64,000 nt of DNA, taken from NCBI GenBank assembly GCA_965222065.1, contig OZ244933.1, positions 310,001 to 374,000 of the forward strand. The letters are read 5' to 3'. Shown in pieces: positions 17,496-25,775 of this stretch (the stretch's first letter is position 1; the number at the start of each line of letters is the position of its first letter). Below the pieces are notes generated by a model. That model was given only the letters and a program-made list of their open reading frames with translations, ran no database searches and was not told the DNA's origin. The translations under genes and the position numbers were made by a program. This stretch comes from GM7GCV1 sp965222065 (GTDB lineage Bacteria; Pseudomonadota; Gammaproteobacteria; Pseudomonadales; GM7GCV1).

Positions 17496-18800
17496 TTAAT
17501 CGAGGTCTTCTACCCGGATATACACTACCTTGCTGGTAATGACGTCGAGCCGCTCCAGGCTTTTAACGACTTTACGCAACTCAGACTCAACGGCCTTGTG
17601 CGTTACCATCACGATGGTCGCTTCTGCCGAGCCTGAAACCGGCTCTTTCTGCTGGATCGCTTCGACGCTTAACTCCGCATTCCCAATTAGCTGGGTAATC
17701 TTGTTCAGCACACCTGGCTTGTCAGCCGCTGTGAAGCGCAGATAAAAAGAGGTCTCGCAGTCTTCAATATCAACCACCGGTGTGGATTTCAGTTTATCCA
17801 TGGGAATGCCCAAATAGGACGAGCGCGCCGCCGGGTCAACATCTTTCTGGCGGGCAATTTCCACCAGATTGGAAATCACTGAAGACGCCGTCGGTTCTGC
17901 ACCCGCTCCAGCACCATAGTAAAGGGTTGGCCCCACGGCATCGCCCTCAATCATGACCGCATTCATAACGCCATCTACCTTGGCGATCAGCCGGTCCTTG
18001 GGAATCAGGGTCGGATGAACCCGCAATTCGATCCCCTTGTCTCCACGACGGGCAATCCCCAGATGTTTGATGACATAGCCCAGCTCTCCGGCGTGAACCA
18101 CATCTTCATTACGAATTCGGGAAATACCCTGGGTATAAATACGGTCAAATTGAAGCGGGATACCGAACGCAATGGAGGCAAGGATAACCAGTTTATGTGC
18201 AGCATCAATGCCTTCCACATCAAAGGTTGGGTCTGCCTCGGCATAACCAAGTTTCTGTGCTTCTTTCAGGACGGAGGCAAACGCTTTGCCCTTGTCGCGC
18301 ATCTCGGTAAGGATAAAGTTACCTGTTCCATTAATTATTCCCGCTAACCAATTGATTTTATTGGATGAAAGCCCATCTCTAAGGGCCTGGATAATAGGAA
18401 TTCCTCCGGCCACTGCCGCTTCGTAGGCCACGGCGACGCCCTTCTTTCCGGCGGCTTCGAATAGCTCATTGCCTCGTTCAGCAATGAGGGCCTTGTTGGC
18501 AGTCACAATGTGTTTGCCGTTATTGATGGCCTCGATCATCAAATCAAAGGCAATGTCGGTACCACCCATGGTCTCGACGAGAATATCCACATCGGGGTCT
18601 CGTGCAACGTCGAAGACATCGCGAGACATACGGATTCCCGCTGTATCGTACTCAGGCTTGTCGCTGCGAGTGGCAATATGAGTCACTTCAATACGCGCAC
18701 CAGCACGTTCCGCAATCTCTGCTGCATTGCGCCGAAGCACAGTAAAGGTACCGCCACCGACCGTACCCAGGCCACATATACCAACATTCACCTGATTCAC
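17496..18800 (-). CDS. hom: Homoserine dehydrogenase
   Basis: This monofunctional enzyme (434 residues) reduces aspartate semialdehyde to homoserine with NAD(P)H. The Rossmann motif GICGLGTVGGGTF is at the N-terminus, the catalytic domain contains GIINGTGNFILTEM and the conserved EAQKLGYAEADPTFDVEG, and a C-terminal ACT domain (about residues 350-430, starting SFYLRFTAADKPGVL) should bind threonine for feedback control. The GTG at 18800 is preferred because an AGAGGA sits seven bases before it and homologues start here; the frame stays open for 33 further codons upstream with no family similarity. Confidence 0.95.
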   Translation of the reverse strand: MNQVNVGICGLGTVGGGTFTVLRRNAAEIAERAGARIEVTHIATRSDKPEYDTAGIRMSRDVFDVARDPDVDILVETMGGTDIAFDLMIEAINNGKHIVTANKALIAERGNELFEAAGKKGVAVAYEAAVAGGIPIIQALRDGLSSNKINWLAGIINGTGNFILTEMRDKGKAFASVLKEAQKLGYAEADPTFDVEGIDAAHKLVILASIAFGIPLQFDRIYTQGISRIRNEDVVHAGELGYVIKHLGIARRGDKGIELRVHPTLIPKDRLIAKVDGVMNAVMIEGDAVGPTLYYGAGAGAEPTASSVISNLVEIARQKDVDPAARSSYLGIPMDKLKSTPVVDIEDCETSFYLRFTAADKPGVLNKITQLIGNAELSVEAIQQKEPVSGSAEATIVMVTHKAVESELRKVVKSLERLDVITSKVVYIRVEDLD

Positions 18801-18924
18801 TGGAAATCCTCTAAAAACTGTATTTGGAGCTGTTAAACAAGCCTGGCGGGTGTGGACACGAAGGCTTGTGCTTTTCATTTTCGATCTTTTACTCCGCACG
18901 GGATGTATCCTGATCCGGCGGACA

Positions 18925-18956
18925 TAAAAAAGCCGCGCATTGTAGCACGGCCTTTT
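18925..18956 (-). terminator. Rho-independent terminator after dsbC
   Basis: On the minus strand a 7-bp stem GCCGTGC/GCGCGGC (one G-U pair) with a 6-base loop is followed by six or seven U. It lies between dsbC and hom, so hom-thrC-recJ likely has its own promoter. Confidence 0.7.
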
Positions 18957-18992
18957 GGGGAAATTTACCGGTCAATACCGGCCGGAAATGGA

Positions 18993-19769
18993 TTAGCTTT
19001 CGGTGTCTATTCCCAGGATTCGGGCATATTCTTCAGGGGAACGGTATCCTGGCAGCAAGCTGCCATCAGGAAGGATAATTGCCGGGGTACCAGTGACGCC
19101 AAACGTGCGTCCCAGTTGATATTGCTCTTCCACAGGCGAGTCATCACAAACTTCCGCATTCACTTCCTGACCGGCTTTCAGCGCCGTCAGCACTTCTGCC
19201 CGATCCCCAACAGGTACGCACCAGGCTTTTACTGTTTCCTCGAATTCCCGGGTATAGGATCCATCCCGCTCGATACCGGAACGGGGATAGGCAAGATAAT
19301 GAACTTCTATCCCCAGATCATTCATTTCCGCCATTTGCTTATGCAGTTTGCGGCAAAAACCACAGGTCACATCAGTGAATACTGTCATGACGGCCTTGGT
19401 TTCGCCATCAGGCTTATAGATGATCATGTCTTCTTCCTTGAGGCTGCCCATCATTTCCAGGCGATGTTTGGTCCGCTCCATCTCGGTGGCATTCACAAAG
19501 CGTCCCGGTTCAGAGAAATAGAGCTCTCCCGAAAAAAAGTGTTTGCCATCCTCGGAAACATAGATGGTCTGGGCGCCGGAGATGGACACTTCGTAATAAC
19601 CTTCAACCGGTGCTGGCACCGGTTCACCGAACTCCAGATCGGGACGGGCATTGCGCAAACCATCCAAAATATTGGTTTCGATCGTCTCTTCAACAGACTG
19701 TGCATACACCAGTATGGCGGACACCAGTCCCAGTAAACATAGAGTGGTTCGACTTAATTTTGAAAACAT
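18993..19769 (-). CDS. dsbC: Periplasmic disulfide isomerase DsbC
   Basis: DsbC reshuffles wrong disulfides in the periplasm and is kept reduced by DsbD. The 258-residue product has a signal peptide (residues 1-23), an N-terminal dimerisation domain (about 24-85) and a thioredoxin-fold domain with the active site Cys136-Gly-Phe-Cys139 in DVTCGFCRKLH. A cis-proline loop (GVTGTPAI) follows. Two extra cysteines (in AWCVPV and AEVCDD) match the structural disulfide of E. coli DsbC. The active site is CGFC rather than the usual CGYC. The gene lies between xerD and hom, as in related genomes. Confidence 0.95.
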   Translation of the reverse strand: MFSKLSRTTLCLLGLVSAILVYAQSVEETIETNILDGLRNARPDLEFGEPVPAPVEGYYEVSISGAQTIYVSEDGKHFFSGELYFSEPGRFVNATEMERTKHRLEMMGSLKEEDMIIYKPDGETKAVMTVFTDVTCGFCRKLHKQMAEMNDLGIEVHYLAYPRSGIERDGSYTREFEETVKAWCVPVGDRAEVLTALKAGQEVNAEVCDDSPVEEQYQLGRTFGVTGTPAIILPDGSLLPGYRSPEEYARILGIDTES

Positions 19770-19811
19770 GAAATATAGAACAGTCGCTGATTGCTTGGTA
19801 ACAAGGATTGT

Positions 19812-19842
19812 AACGCCCTAACCAAAAAAAAATCAGGGCGTT
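19812..19842. repeat. 8-bp inverted repeat with nine-base A/T run in the loop
   Basis: AACGCCCT (19812-19819) pairs with AGGGCGTT (19835-19842) around a 15-base loop holding nine A on the plus strand. It sits between xerD and dsbC. The T-run is inside the loop rather than after the stem, so this is not a standard terminator in either direction. Confidence 0.5.
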
Positions 19843-19895
19843 CAATTAATTCTATGCAATTGTTGTGAAAGGGTTCATTCGATGATGAACTGTTT

Positions 19896-20792
19896 TTAGC
19901 CTCGAGGGTGATGTTCTGCGTGCAGATCTTTTAAACGCTGACGCGCAATGTGTGTGTAAATCTGGGTGGTGGACAGATCACTATGACCCAGCAACAGCTG
20001 CACAACCCTCAAGTCCGCACCATGGTTCAACAAATGGGTAGCAAAGGCGTGTCTGAGCACATGTGGCGAGATCGTTGCCCGAATACCGGCCCTTTTGGCG
20101 TATTCCTTAATCCGATGCCAAAAGGTTTGTCTTGTCATGTGTTGCCGCCTGTTGGACAGGAACAGGGCATCAGTGGCCACACCCCCGGTCAATTCGGGTC
20201 GGGCCTTTTTGACATACTGCTCGACCCAGTACACCGCTTCCTCGCCCAGTGGGACCAAACGTTCCTTACTGCCCTTGCCAAAGGTTCTGACGACCCCCTG
20301 ACGCAGATTTATCTGGTTGATGTTCAGCCCTACCAGTTCACTGACTCGCAATCCTGCACCATAAAGCACTTCCAGCATGGCCTTGTCACGAAGCTCAATG
20401 GCGATATCAACGCTGGGCTCATTCAACAGCTTTTCAACGTCATTTTCGGTCAGTGTTTTAGGCAGCGACTTGCCCAACCTGGGGTTTTCCAGCAGAACGG
20501 TCGGATCCTGCTCAAAAAGGCGTTCGCGAACACCCCAGCGATAGAATCCACGCAGACAGGACAGCACGCGCGACGTTGATCGGGGTGAATAATTGTTGGC
20601 AAATCGATGGGCCAAATAGGATTGCAGATGAAACAGTTCTGCCGTATTTAACTGCGTGCCTTTTTTCTGTAACCAGGTGGCAAAATACGCCAGATCCCTT
20701 TGGTATGAATCCAGTGTGTTCTGGCTTAACCCGCGTTCTGCCCAGAGTCGATCCAGGTACACATGGATAAGCTTTCGATCTGCTTCGTGCAT
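19896..20792 (-). CDS. xerD: Site-specific tyrosine recombinase XerD
   Basis: XerD acts with XerC at dif to resolve chromosome dimers, under FtsK control. The 298-residue protein has the N-terminal SAM-like core-binding domain (about residues 1-90) and the catalytic domain. The catalytic residues Arg149, Lys173, His244, Arg247, His270 and nucleophile Tyr279 are all in place, at nearly the same numbers as in E. coli XerD. The xerD-dsbC order confirms it is the chromosomal XerD and not a mobile integrase. It starts 6 bp after the stop of the fructosamine-kinase-like gene. Confidence 0.97.
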   Translation of the reverse strand: MHEADRKLIHVYLDRLWAERGLSQNTLDSYQRDLAYFATWLQKKGTQLNTAELFHLQSYLAHRFANNYSPRSTSRVLSCLRGFYRWGVRERLFEQDPTVLLENPRLGKSLPKTLTENDVEKLLNEPSVDIAIELRDKAMLEVLYGAGLRVSELVGLNINQINLRQGVVRTFGKGSKERLVPLGEEAVYWVEQYVKKARPELTGGVATDALFLSNRRQHMTRQTFWHRIKEYAKRAGIRATISPHVLRHAFATHLLNHGADLRVVQLLLGHSDLSTTQIYTHIARQRLKDLHAEHHPRG

Positions 20793-20798
20793 GGCTGG

Positions 20799-21671
20799 TT
20801 ATCTGGCCATAATCTTGCCGATCTGCCTGATGCACTGATCAAAATAGGTGCCGCCAAACAGATTATAGTGATTCAGCAAATGGTAGAGCTGGTAGACCCT
20901 CAGGCGATCCTGCTCGCCTTCCAGTGCCGGCCGCAAAGCTTCATAGGCCTCGTAGAAGTCCTCAGAGAACCCGCCAAACAAGCGCGCCATGGCCAGATCC
21001 GTCTCGGCATGACCCCAGTAAACTGCGGGATCAAAGACAGCCGGCTTGCCATCCATGGTGGTCCCAACATTGCCGTTCCACAAGTCGCCATGGACCAGTG
21101 AAGGGGTAAATTCGTATTCCTGGAGGATATCCAGTACTTTTTCTTTTAGGGGCTCCAGTGCTTCTTCGGGAAAAGAAGAAGCCACTTCCAGCATCTGGTA
21201 TATCTGGGGCTCAAGACGTTTTTCCCAAAAGAACGTCGCCCAGTCATCAGACCAGCAATTGTGCTGGACTGTGCTGCCAATAAAGTTGTTTTTCCCGGCG
21301 CCAAATTGCTGGCCAATCGGCTCATGCAAAGCGGCTAACGCTTCACCCAGGGACTGGTGATCCACTTGCGGCTGCAGATCCAGCCAGGTCATGCAAAAAA
21401 AAGCCGCATTGGCATTCTGCCCGACACTGACAGGCTCGGGTACGGCCAGTGCATTGCACTTGGCCAATTCGAGCAATCCTTCCCGTTCGGCAATGAACAT
21501 GTCCAGCTTGTCCGGAGTGTTCAACTTAATAAAATAGAGCCCCTGGCTGGTATCCAGCTGAAACCCCAGGTTGATGTCTCCACCGGAGACGGGATCGGCC
21601 GAATGCAACACAAAATTGCTGCCAAAATCAGTTTTAAAGCTGTCTTCCAGTTGTGGCCAGTTAAGTAGCAT
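20799..21671 (-). CDS. Fructosamine/ketosamine-3-kinase family protein
   Basis: The family phosphorylates sugars attached to protein amines, which leads to deglycation; bacterial members act on ribulosamines, and some physiological substrates are uncertain. The 290-residue protein has the kinase signature LVHGDLWNGNVG (catalytic Asp in HGDLW) and the metal-binding Asp in AVFDPAVYWGHAETDLAM, both classic for this aminoglycoside-phosphotransferase-like fold. ATG at 21671 is chosen over a TTG four codons upstream. It is immediately upstream of xerD (6 bp) and probably cotranscribed. The family call is secure, the substrate is not. Confidence 0.9.
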   Translation of the reverse strand: MLLNWPQLEDSFKTDFGSNFVLHSADPVSGGDINLGFQLDTSQGLYFIKLNTPDKLDMFIAEREGLLELAKCNALAVPEPVSVGQNANAAFFCMTWLDLQPQVDHQSLGEALAALHEPIGQQFGAGKNNFIGSTVQHNCWSDDWATFFWEKRLEPQIYQMLEVASSFPEEALEPLKEKVLDILQEYEFTPSLVHGDLWNGNVGTTMDGKPAVFDPAVYWGHAETDLAMARLFGGFSEDFYEAYEALRPALEGEQDRLRVYQLYHLLNHYNLFGGTYFDQCIRQIGKIMAR

Positions 21672-21757
21672 TTGGATAATCAAACATGTTGAGTGAAGTC
21701 AGATGTAGCTCGTTGGAGCAAGTTGGTCAGGTAGCTCTGTCAAGTCGCTACGATAAC

Positions 21758-22819
21758 CTATTTGTCCCCCTGGGGTTTCGATACCGTCCCGGCATTAATA
21801 ACCTTCCCGCCATTTTTACGACGTGCTTCGGCGACCAGTTGCTGCCCGAGGTGGCGGAGGTACTCAAAGATAACCAGACAGGCCAATAGCGCAAAAACCG
21901 CCAGGAATAGCCCTGTGCCGCCAAGCTGTACGCGCTCTTCAAAACAGGTCCAGATAAACTGCCCTACACAGAGGACGGACACAATCAGCAGGGTTGGTTT
22001 GCGACGGATCAATTGCACCACAAAAACACCCAGAGGCGCACCGAGCGCCACGACTGGTGCGGCCGCCAACCAGTTTTCATAAACACCGGGTGCCCAGCTA
22101 TTGGTCAGGGTTTTTATCAAAACACCGTACACCGAGGTAAAAGCCATAATAATGACTGACGTGGGTATGGCTATCTTGAGATCCGTACGACACAACAAAA
22201 CCAGGGCAACATAAAGAGCCATATCGATGCCGACACCGGTCACAGAGACTGCCATCAGACTGGTCACCAGGCCGATGACAAACCCCACCCTGAGGTCCCA
22301 GTGCTCATCAAATTCCGTCATGCCTATGTGACTGGCGATTTCGTTGATGCGATACAGGTGCAACACGCCAAAACTGCCCCAGAGAACCGCAAAGGTCACC
22401 TTGATCCATAACTCGGGAACCACAGGTGCCAGATAGACAAGGCCCAATGGTGTACCAACCAGGGTACCAATGATCGCGCCCTTAAGCATGGAGGCCGCCA
22501 ATGGCTGCCGTCGACACAGAATAAACACGCTGGCACTCACCATACCGATCGACTGCACGGCAAAGCTGAAATCCCTGCCAAGAGTTGCCGGCAGATCAAA
22601 TAACAATACCAGTACCGGAAAACCGATGGTTCCTCCACCCATAGGCGTAGAGCCAGCCGCATAGCTGCCAAGTGCCATGGCAAATGCAATCGGCCAATGG
22701 TCAATAGCCGTCTGCCAGGCTCCCTCTTGCTGTACCAGATAAAACCAGACAGCATAGAAAAGCCCGATACAGAGGATCCAGACCCAAAGATGCTTTTTAG
22801 GTGGCGGAGTTAATGTCAT
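21758..22819 (-). CDS. TauE/SafE family anion permease
   Basis: This is a 353-residue inner membrane protein with about eight to ten hydrophobic helices. The glycine/proline-rich stretch YAAGSTPMGGGTIGFPVLVLLF near residues 52-73 and the internal duplication of the fold match the TauE/SafE (DUF81) family, whose members export sulfite, sulfoacetate or other small organosulfur anions. The substrate cannot be read from sequence. It precedes the fructosamine-kinase gene on the same strand with an 87-bp gap. It is divergent from the bicupin gene. Confidence 0.85.
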   Translation of the reverse strand: MTLTPPPKKHLWVWILCIGLFYAVWFYLVQQEGAWQTAIDHWPIAFAMALGSYAAGSTPMGGGTIGFPVLVLLFDLPATLGRDFSFAVQSIGMVSASVFILCRRQPLAASMLKGAIIGTLVGTPLGLVYLAPVVPELWIKVTFAVLWGSFGVLHLYRINEIASHIGMTEFDEHWDLRVGFVIGLVTSLMAVSVTGVGIDMALYVALVLLCRTDLKIAIPTSVIIMAFTSVYGVLIKTLTNSWAPGVYENWLAAAPVVALGAPLGVFVVQLIRRKPTLLIVSVLCVGQFIWTCFEERVQLGGTGLFLAVFALLACLVIFEYLRHLGQQLVAEARRKNGGKVINAGTVSKPQGDK

Positions 22820-22937
22820 GTAGTTGCTTCGGAAAAACGGGGCATTGTACCGGCAGGATGCACAAGGCGGGATAAATAAAAAGAAAGTGACGCCAAAATT
22901 TCAATACCCCATTTTAAAATCCACACTTATTTCCCTT

Positions 22938-22966
22938 TTGACAATAACTCTAAAAATAGCTTACCT
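22938..22966 (+). promoter_or_regulatory. Candidate sigma-70 promoter of the bicupin gene
   Basis: A consensus -35 TTGACA at 22938-22943 is followed after 17 bases by TTACCT at 22961-22966, a weak -10. It points at the bicupin gene whose ATG is about 40 bases downstream. It is the only such hexamer in the divergent TauE/bicupin spacer. Confidence 0.4.
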
Positions 22967-23006
22967 TCGCCCTTCCTAATTCTTACTTGGCCAACAATAA
23001 AAAATC

Positions 23007-24218
23007 ATGAAATCTATACTTGGACATCTGCCCGCGATATTGATGCTGGCATTGAGTATCGCGCTTCCTGTCAACGCACAGGACCTCAGAGATCGCATTG
23101 TGCATAACGATCCGGAAACGTATCGGCTAGCTAATTCGGCGCACGATGGCGCAGGCCCTATCGAATATACCGAAATTATCGGCCGACACGACCTGGCAAC
23201 CAACTTCCTGTACCTACATGCAGGCCGCATTCTTCCCGAGGGGGGTATAGGACACCACTTCCACCACAGCATTGAAGAAATGTACGTACTGCTGAGTGGC
23301 GAAGCTGAATTTACCATTAACGGCCATACATCCGTACTGGAAGCACCGGTCGTTGTTCCCAATAAACTGGGCAGCTCACATGGCCTGGTCAACACCTCGG
23401 ACGAGCCCCTGCGCTGGCTGAACTTCGCCGTGAGTGAAGTTAAAGCCCGGGGAGACGCTTTTGATCTGGGGGATAACCGCGTAGGTGCTGACCTCGATCC
23501 CGTGCCCGTATTTGTATACGGAAAACTGGATCAGGATCGCAGAACCGTCTACGAACAATCGGACGATGCCGTGGAATACACCCGCGTCCTGGGCCCGGAA
23601 GTGTTCAGCACAACCTGGAATCATGTGGATCAAATTATCATTCCTCCAGGAAGTGCTACCGACCCGCGCACCCTGAAAGGCATGGAGGAAGTGTATTACG
23701 TGATGGAAGGCTCTGGCACAGTTGCCGTAGACGGTGAAGCTGCCTCTGTACGCAGGGATCATGCCTTCTGGGCCACGATGGAAGAAACAGTATCTATTGC
23801 CAATAACGGCTCCGAAGACCTGAAAATACTGATTATCGGGATTGCTGCAGACAAGCAAAAAGCCGAGATTTCCTATCCTGACGCCATCGTGTTGCAAATG
23901 GACTTTGTGGTGCCAGCAGAGAACCATAAAGAATTCGAGGAGATGTACCACTCCATTTATGTACCGGCCATGAAAGTTCAAGAAGGGTACCTGAGCTCCA
24001 GATTGCTGCGGTTGTATCCGGACGAAGTAGCCGAAAGAATCCAGGCCATCCCAACTGAATTTAACTACCAGATTCAGATCTCCTACGATACCGAAGCCAA
24101 TCGTCGAAGTTGGGAACTCAGTGACCAGCACAACATTGCCTGGCCTGCCGCCACCAGTCTCGTGGAGGAATTCAAATGGCGCGGTTATGACGTGATGGGC
24201 AGAGACGACAACAACTAA
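23007..24218 (+). CDS. Secreted bicupin protein with C-terminal ABM-like domain
   Basis: The 403-residue protein has a signal peptide (residues 1-24, ending PVNA). The first cupin (about 55-145) has a full metal site: His84 and His86 in GHHFHHS, Glu91 in EEMYVLLSG and His125 in SSHGLV, fitting the HxHx4Ex6G pattern. The second cupin (about 205-285) keeps the fold pattern, with MEEVYYVMEGSG, but has Thr/Asp where the His pair should be and no C-terminal His, so it probably cannot bind metal the same way. Residues 290-400 resemble a ferredoxin-like dimeric alpha/beta barrel domain (VLQMDFVVPAENHKEFEEMY), as in antibiotic-biosynthesis monooxygenases. I do not know its function; an oxidative or isomerase role on small molecules in the periplasm is a guess. 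It is monocistronic with its own terminator. Confidence 0.75.
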   Translation: MKSILGHLPAILMLALSIALPVNAQDLRDRIVHNDPETYRLANSAHDGAGPIEYTEIIGRHDLATNFLYLHAGRILPEGGIGHHFHHSIEEMYVLLSGEAEFTINGHTSVLEAPVVVPNKLGSSHGLVNTSDEPLRWLNFAVSEVKARGDAFDLGDNRVGADLDPVPVFVYGKLDQDRRTVYEQSDDAVEYTRVLGPEVFSTTWNHVDQIIIPPGSATDPRTLKGMEEVYYVMEGSGTVAVDGEAASVRRDHAFWATMEETVSIANNGSEDLKILIIGIAADKQKAEISYPDAIVLQMDFVVPAENHKEFEEMYHSIYVPAMKVQEGYLSSRLLRLYPDEVAERIQAIPTEFNYQIQISYDTEANRRSWELSDQHNIAWPAATSLVEEFKWRGYDVMGRDDNN

Positions 24219-24240
24219 TCCATCGATGTCGTGACTATTT

Positions 24241-24265
24241 AAGGGGCGTTAATCGCCCCTTTTTT
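24241..24265 (+). terminator. Rho-independent terminator of the bicupin gene
   Basis: AAGGGGCG and CGCCCCTT form an 8-bp stem with a 5-base loop (TTAAT), followed by a U-run. It lies about 22 bases after the bicupin stop. Confidence 0.9.
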
Positions 24266-24313
24266 GTGGCTATCCCCTGCCCCTACCTGGATACGATCAG
24301 TTAGACTTGTTTC

Positions 24314-24775
24314 ATGATCCAGATATCCTGCCTATCAGAACTGACTGGGCCGCAGGTTTATGAATTCCTGCGATTGCGCCAGACAGTATTCATGATCGAG
24401 CAAAATTGCTCTTATGAGGATATCGACGATCTGGATACCCAAGCCCTGCACCTGCGCTATCTGAGTCAGGACAACCAGCTATTGGGCTATTTACGCATAT
24501 TGCCTCCAGAAGACCGGCGCAAACTGTCTATTGGCCGTGTGGTGGTCAAAAAAAGTGCCCGAAAACGCGGAATTGGTCGCGAGATAATGGAAACCGCTCT
24601 TAAGGAATGCCAGGCCCGTTATCCAGGGCAGGATATAAATATTTCTGCACAAACTAATCTTGTTGGTTTCTATGCCAGCCTGGGCTTTCAGACACTTGGT
24701 GATGAATACATGGACGCCGGAATACCACATCAGAACATGGTTCTTTTATCGGGCGGGACAGAAAAAAGGGGCTAG
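24314..24775 (+). CDS. ElaA-like GNAT N-acetyltransferase
   Basis: The 153-residue protein matches the ElaA group of GNAT enzymes: the N-terminal LRLRQTVFMIEQNCSYEDID (a hallmark of ElaA), LGYLRILPP, the acetyl-CoA pyrophosphate loop region VVKKSARKRGIGREIM, and FYASLGFQTLGDEYMDAGIPH at the end. Members use acetyl-CoA, but the acceptor is unknown. The stop codon falls in the loop of the downstream terminator. It sits alone between two terminators, so it is probably monocistronic. Confidence 0.88.
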   Translation: MIQISCLSELTGPQVYEFLRLRQTVFMIEQNCSYEDIDDLDTQALHLRYLSQDNQLLGYLRILPPEDRRKLSIGRVVVKKSARKRGIGREIMETALKECQARYPGQDINISAQTNLVGFYASLGFQTLGDEYMDAGIPHQNMVLLSGGTEKRG

Positions 24776-24788
24776 TAGCCCCTTTTTT
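24762..24788. terminator. Bidirectional terminator overlapping the elaA-like stop codon
   Basis: AAAAAAGGGGCT and AGCCCCTTTTTT form a perfect 12-bp stem with loop AGT. It ends both the acetyltransferase transcript and the convergent beta-barrel gene transcript. The last four codons of the acetyltransferase lie in the left arm and the TAG ends in the loop. Confidence 0.92.
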
Positions 24789-24810
24789 ACGGATAGTAAG
24801 TTTTGTCGTA

Positions 24811-25608
24811 TCAGAAGCTGTATCTCAACCCGATATCATAGGCCATGGATTCATTTGCGAGATTAAAATCCGCGTTAAGCAAGGGAGAATTAATGACCGC
24901 CACGCCGGAATCCCGGTACCGGAGGCTGGCTGTTATCGCCAGTGCTTCATTGAACTCGTAGGCAACACCGCCAATCACCTGGTAAGCCAGATCACTGTCG
25001 CCGCCATTGATAACCTCTACATCCGATGGCCGGTAAACGACATCCGTATCTGCACGTCCCAAACCAACTCCGACAAAGGGAACCAGCGACGAATTCAGGT
25101 TAAAGTCGTAAAACGCGTTGACGTAAAACGAGCTGGTTTCAATTTCGCCACGTCCATCGGCTACCAGATCACTTACAGATACTCCCAGATCACCGACGTT
25201 ACCGGAAAGCAAAATGCCAGCGTCAATGGCTGACAGATCAATCCCCGCAGCAGAAACACCTTCATGACGAACGACATCCGCATCTGAGGAAGCATACTCT
25301 AGCTCCAGTCTGAACCCCTGCAATTTCCAGCCAAGCACCAGTGAGTAGGCCGATCCATCATCGACTTTCGTCGCCCAGTTTACGTTTTCGCCTGAGGGTA
25401 TAGTCAATGGAGGGCTGACTCCTGTGACTTCGCCGGTTACAAAATCGCTGACAAATTCACCATCAGTGTCGATATCATCCTGTGCATTAATACCCAGGCT
25501 ACCAGCAAGGTAATAGTCTGCAAATGCCTTTGAAGACATGAGACCAAGCAAGAGAAAAGAAATAACGGTCGTAAAAACCAGGGAAATTATTGATGAGTAA
25601 ATTTTCAT
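24811..25608 (-). CDS. Outer membrane beta-barrel protein, OmpA-like/OMP_b-brl type
   Basis: The 265-residue product has a signal peptide (about residues 1-30, ending SSKAFA) followed by alternating amphipathic strands such as DYYLAGSLGINAQDD, SYSLVLGWKLQGFRLELEYA, SSFYVNAFYDFNL and FVGVGLGRADTD. It ends with YDIGLRYSF, the C-terminal aromatic signature recognised by BamA. This is an eight-stranded barrel pattern as in surface antigens or OmpW/OmpA N-domains; no peptidoglycan-binding OmpA domain is present. Function is unknown. Its 5' region holds a 12-bp inverted repeat that may control it. Confidence 0.85.
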   Translation of the reverse strand: MKIYSSIISLVFTTVISFLLLGLMSSKAFADYYLAGSLGINAQDDIDTDGEFVSDFVTGEVTGVSPPLTIPSGENVNWATKVDDGSAYSLVLGWKLQGFRLELEYASSDADVVRHEGVSAAGIDLSAIDAGILLSGNVGDLGVSVSDLVADGRGEIETSSFYVNAFYDFNLNSSLVPFVGVGLGRADTDVVYRPSDVEVINGGDSDLAYQVIGGVAYEFNEALAITASLRYRDSGVAVINSPLLNADFNLANESMAYDIGLRYSF

Positions 25609-25625
25609 AGCCCTCTCCAGAACAG

Positions 25626-25688
25626 TTTAGTAATGAATGTTTTCCATAGCCATGTACGGCGTATTTCCTGGCAAAGTTCATTACTAAA
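25626..25688. repeat. 12-bp perfect inverted repeat upstream of the beta-barrel gene
   Basis: TTTAGTAATGAA at 25626-25637 is exactly inverted as TTCATTACTAAA at 25677-25688, with 39 bases between. It begins 17 bases upstream of the barrel gene start. It could be a paired regulator site or a 5'-leader stem-loop. Confidence 0.65.
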
Positions 25689-25775
25689 ATTTACTGATCC
25701 GGAACCTGCTTCGGGGCGTACAGGGCCCACCAAAAGTGCCTTTGTGTGCTGAAATAATCAGTCTTATTGTGCTAT

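Noticed and set aside
18852..19736. 294-codon open frame on the plus strand
   Set aside because: Antisense to dsbC, which has its full active site and signal peptide; the antisense product has no plausible features.
19896..20792. Tyrosine recombinase as a sign of a mobile element
   Set aside because: Residue spacing and the xerD-dsbC neighbourhood identify the housekeeping XerD; no attachment repeats flank it.
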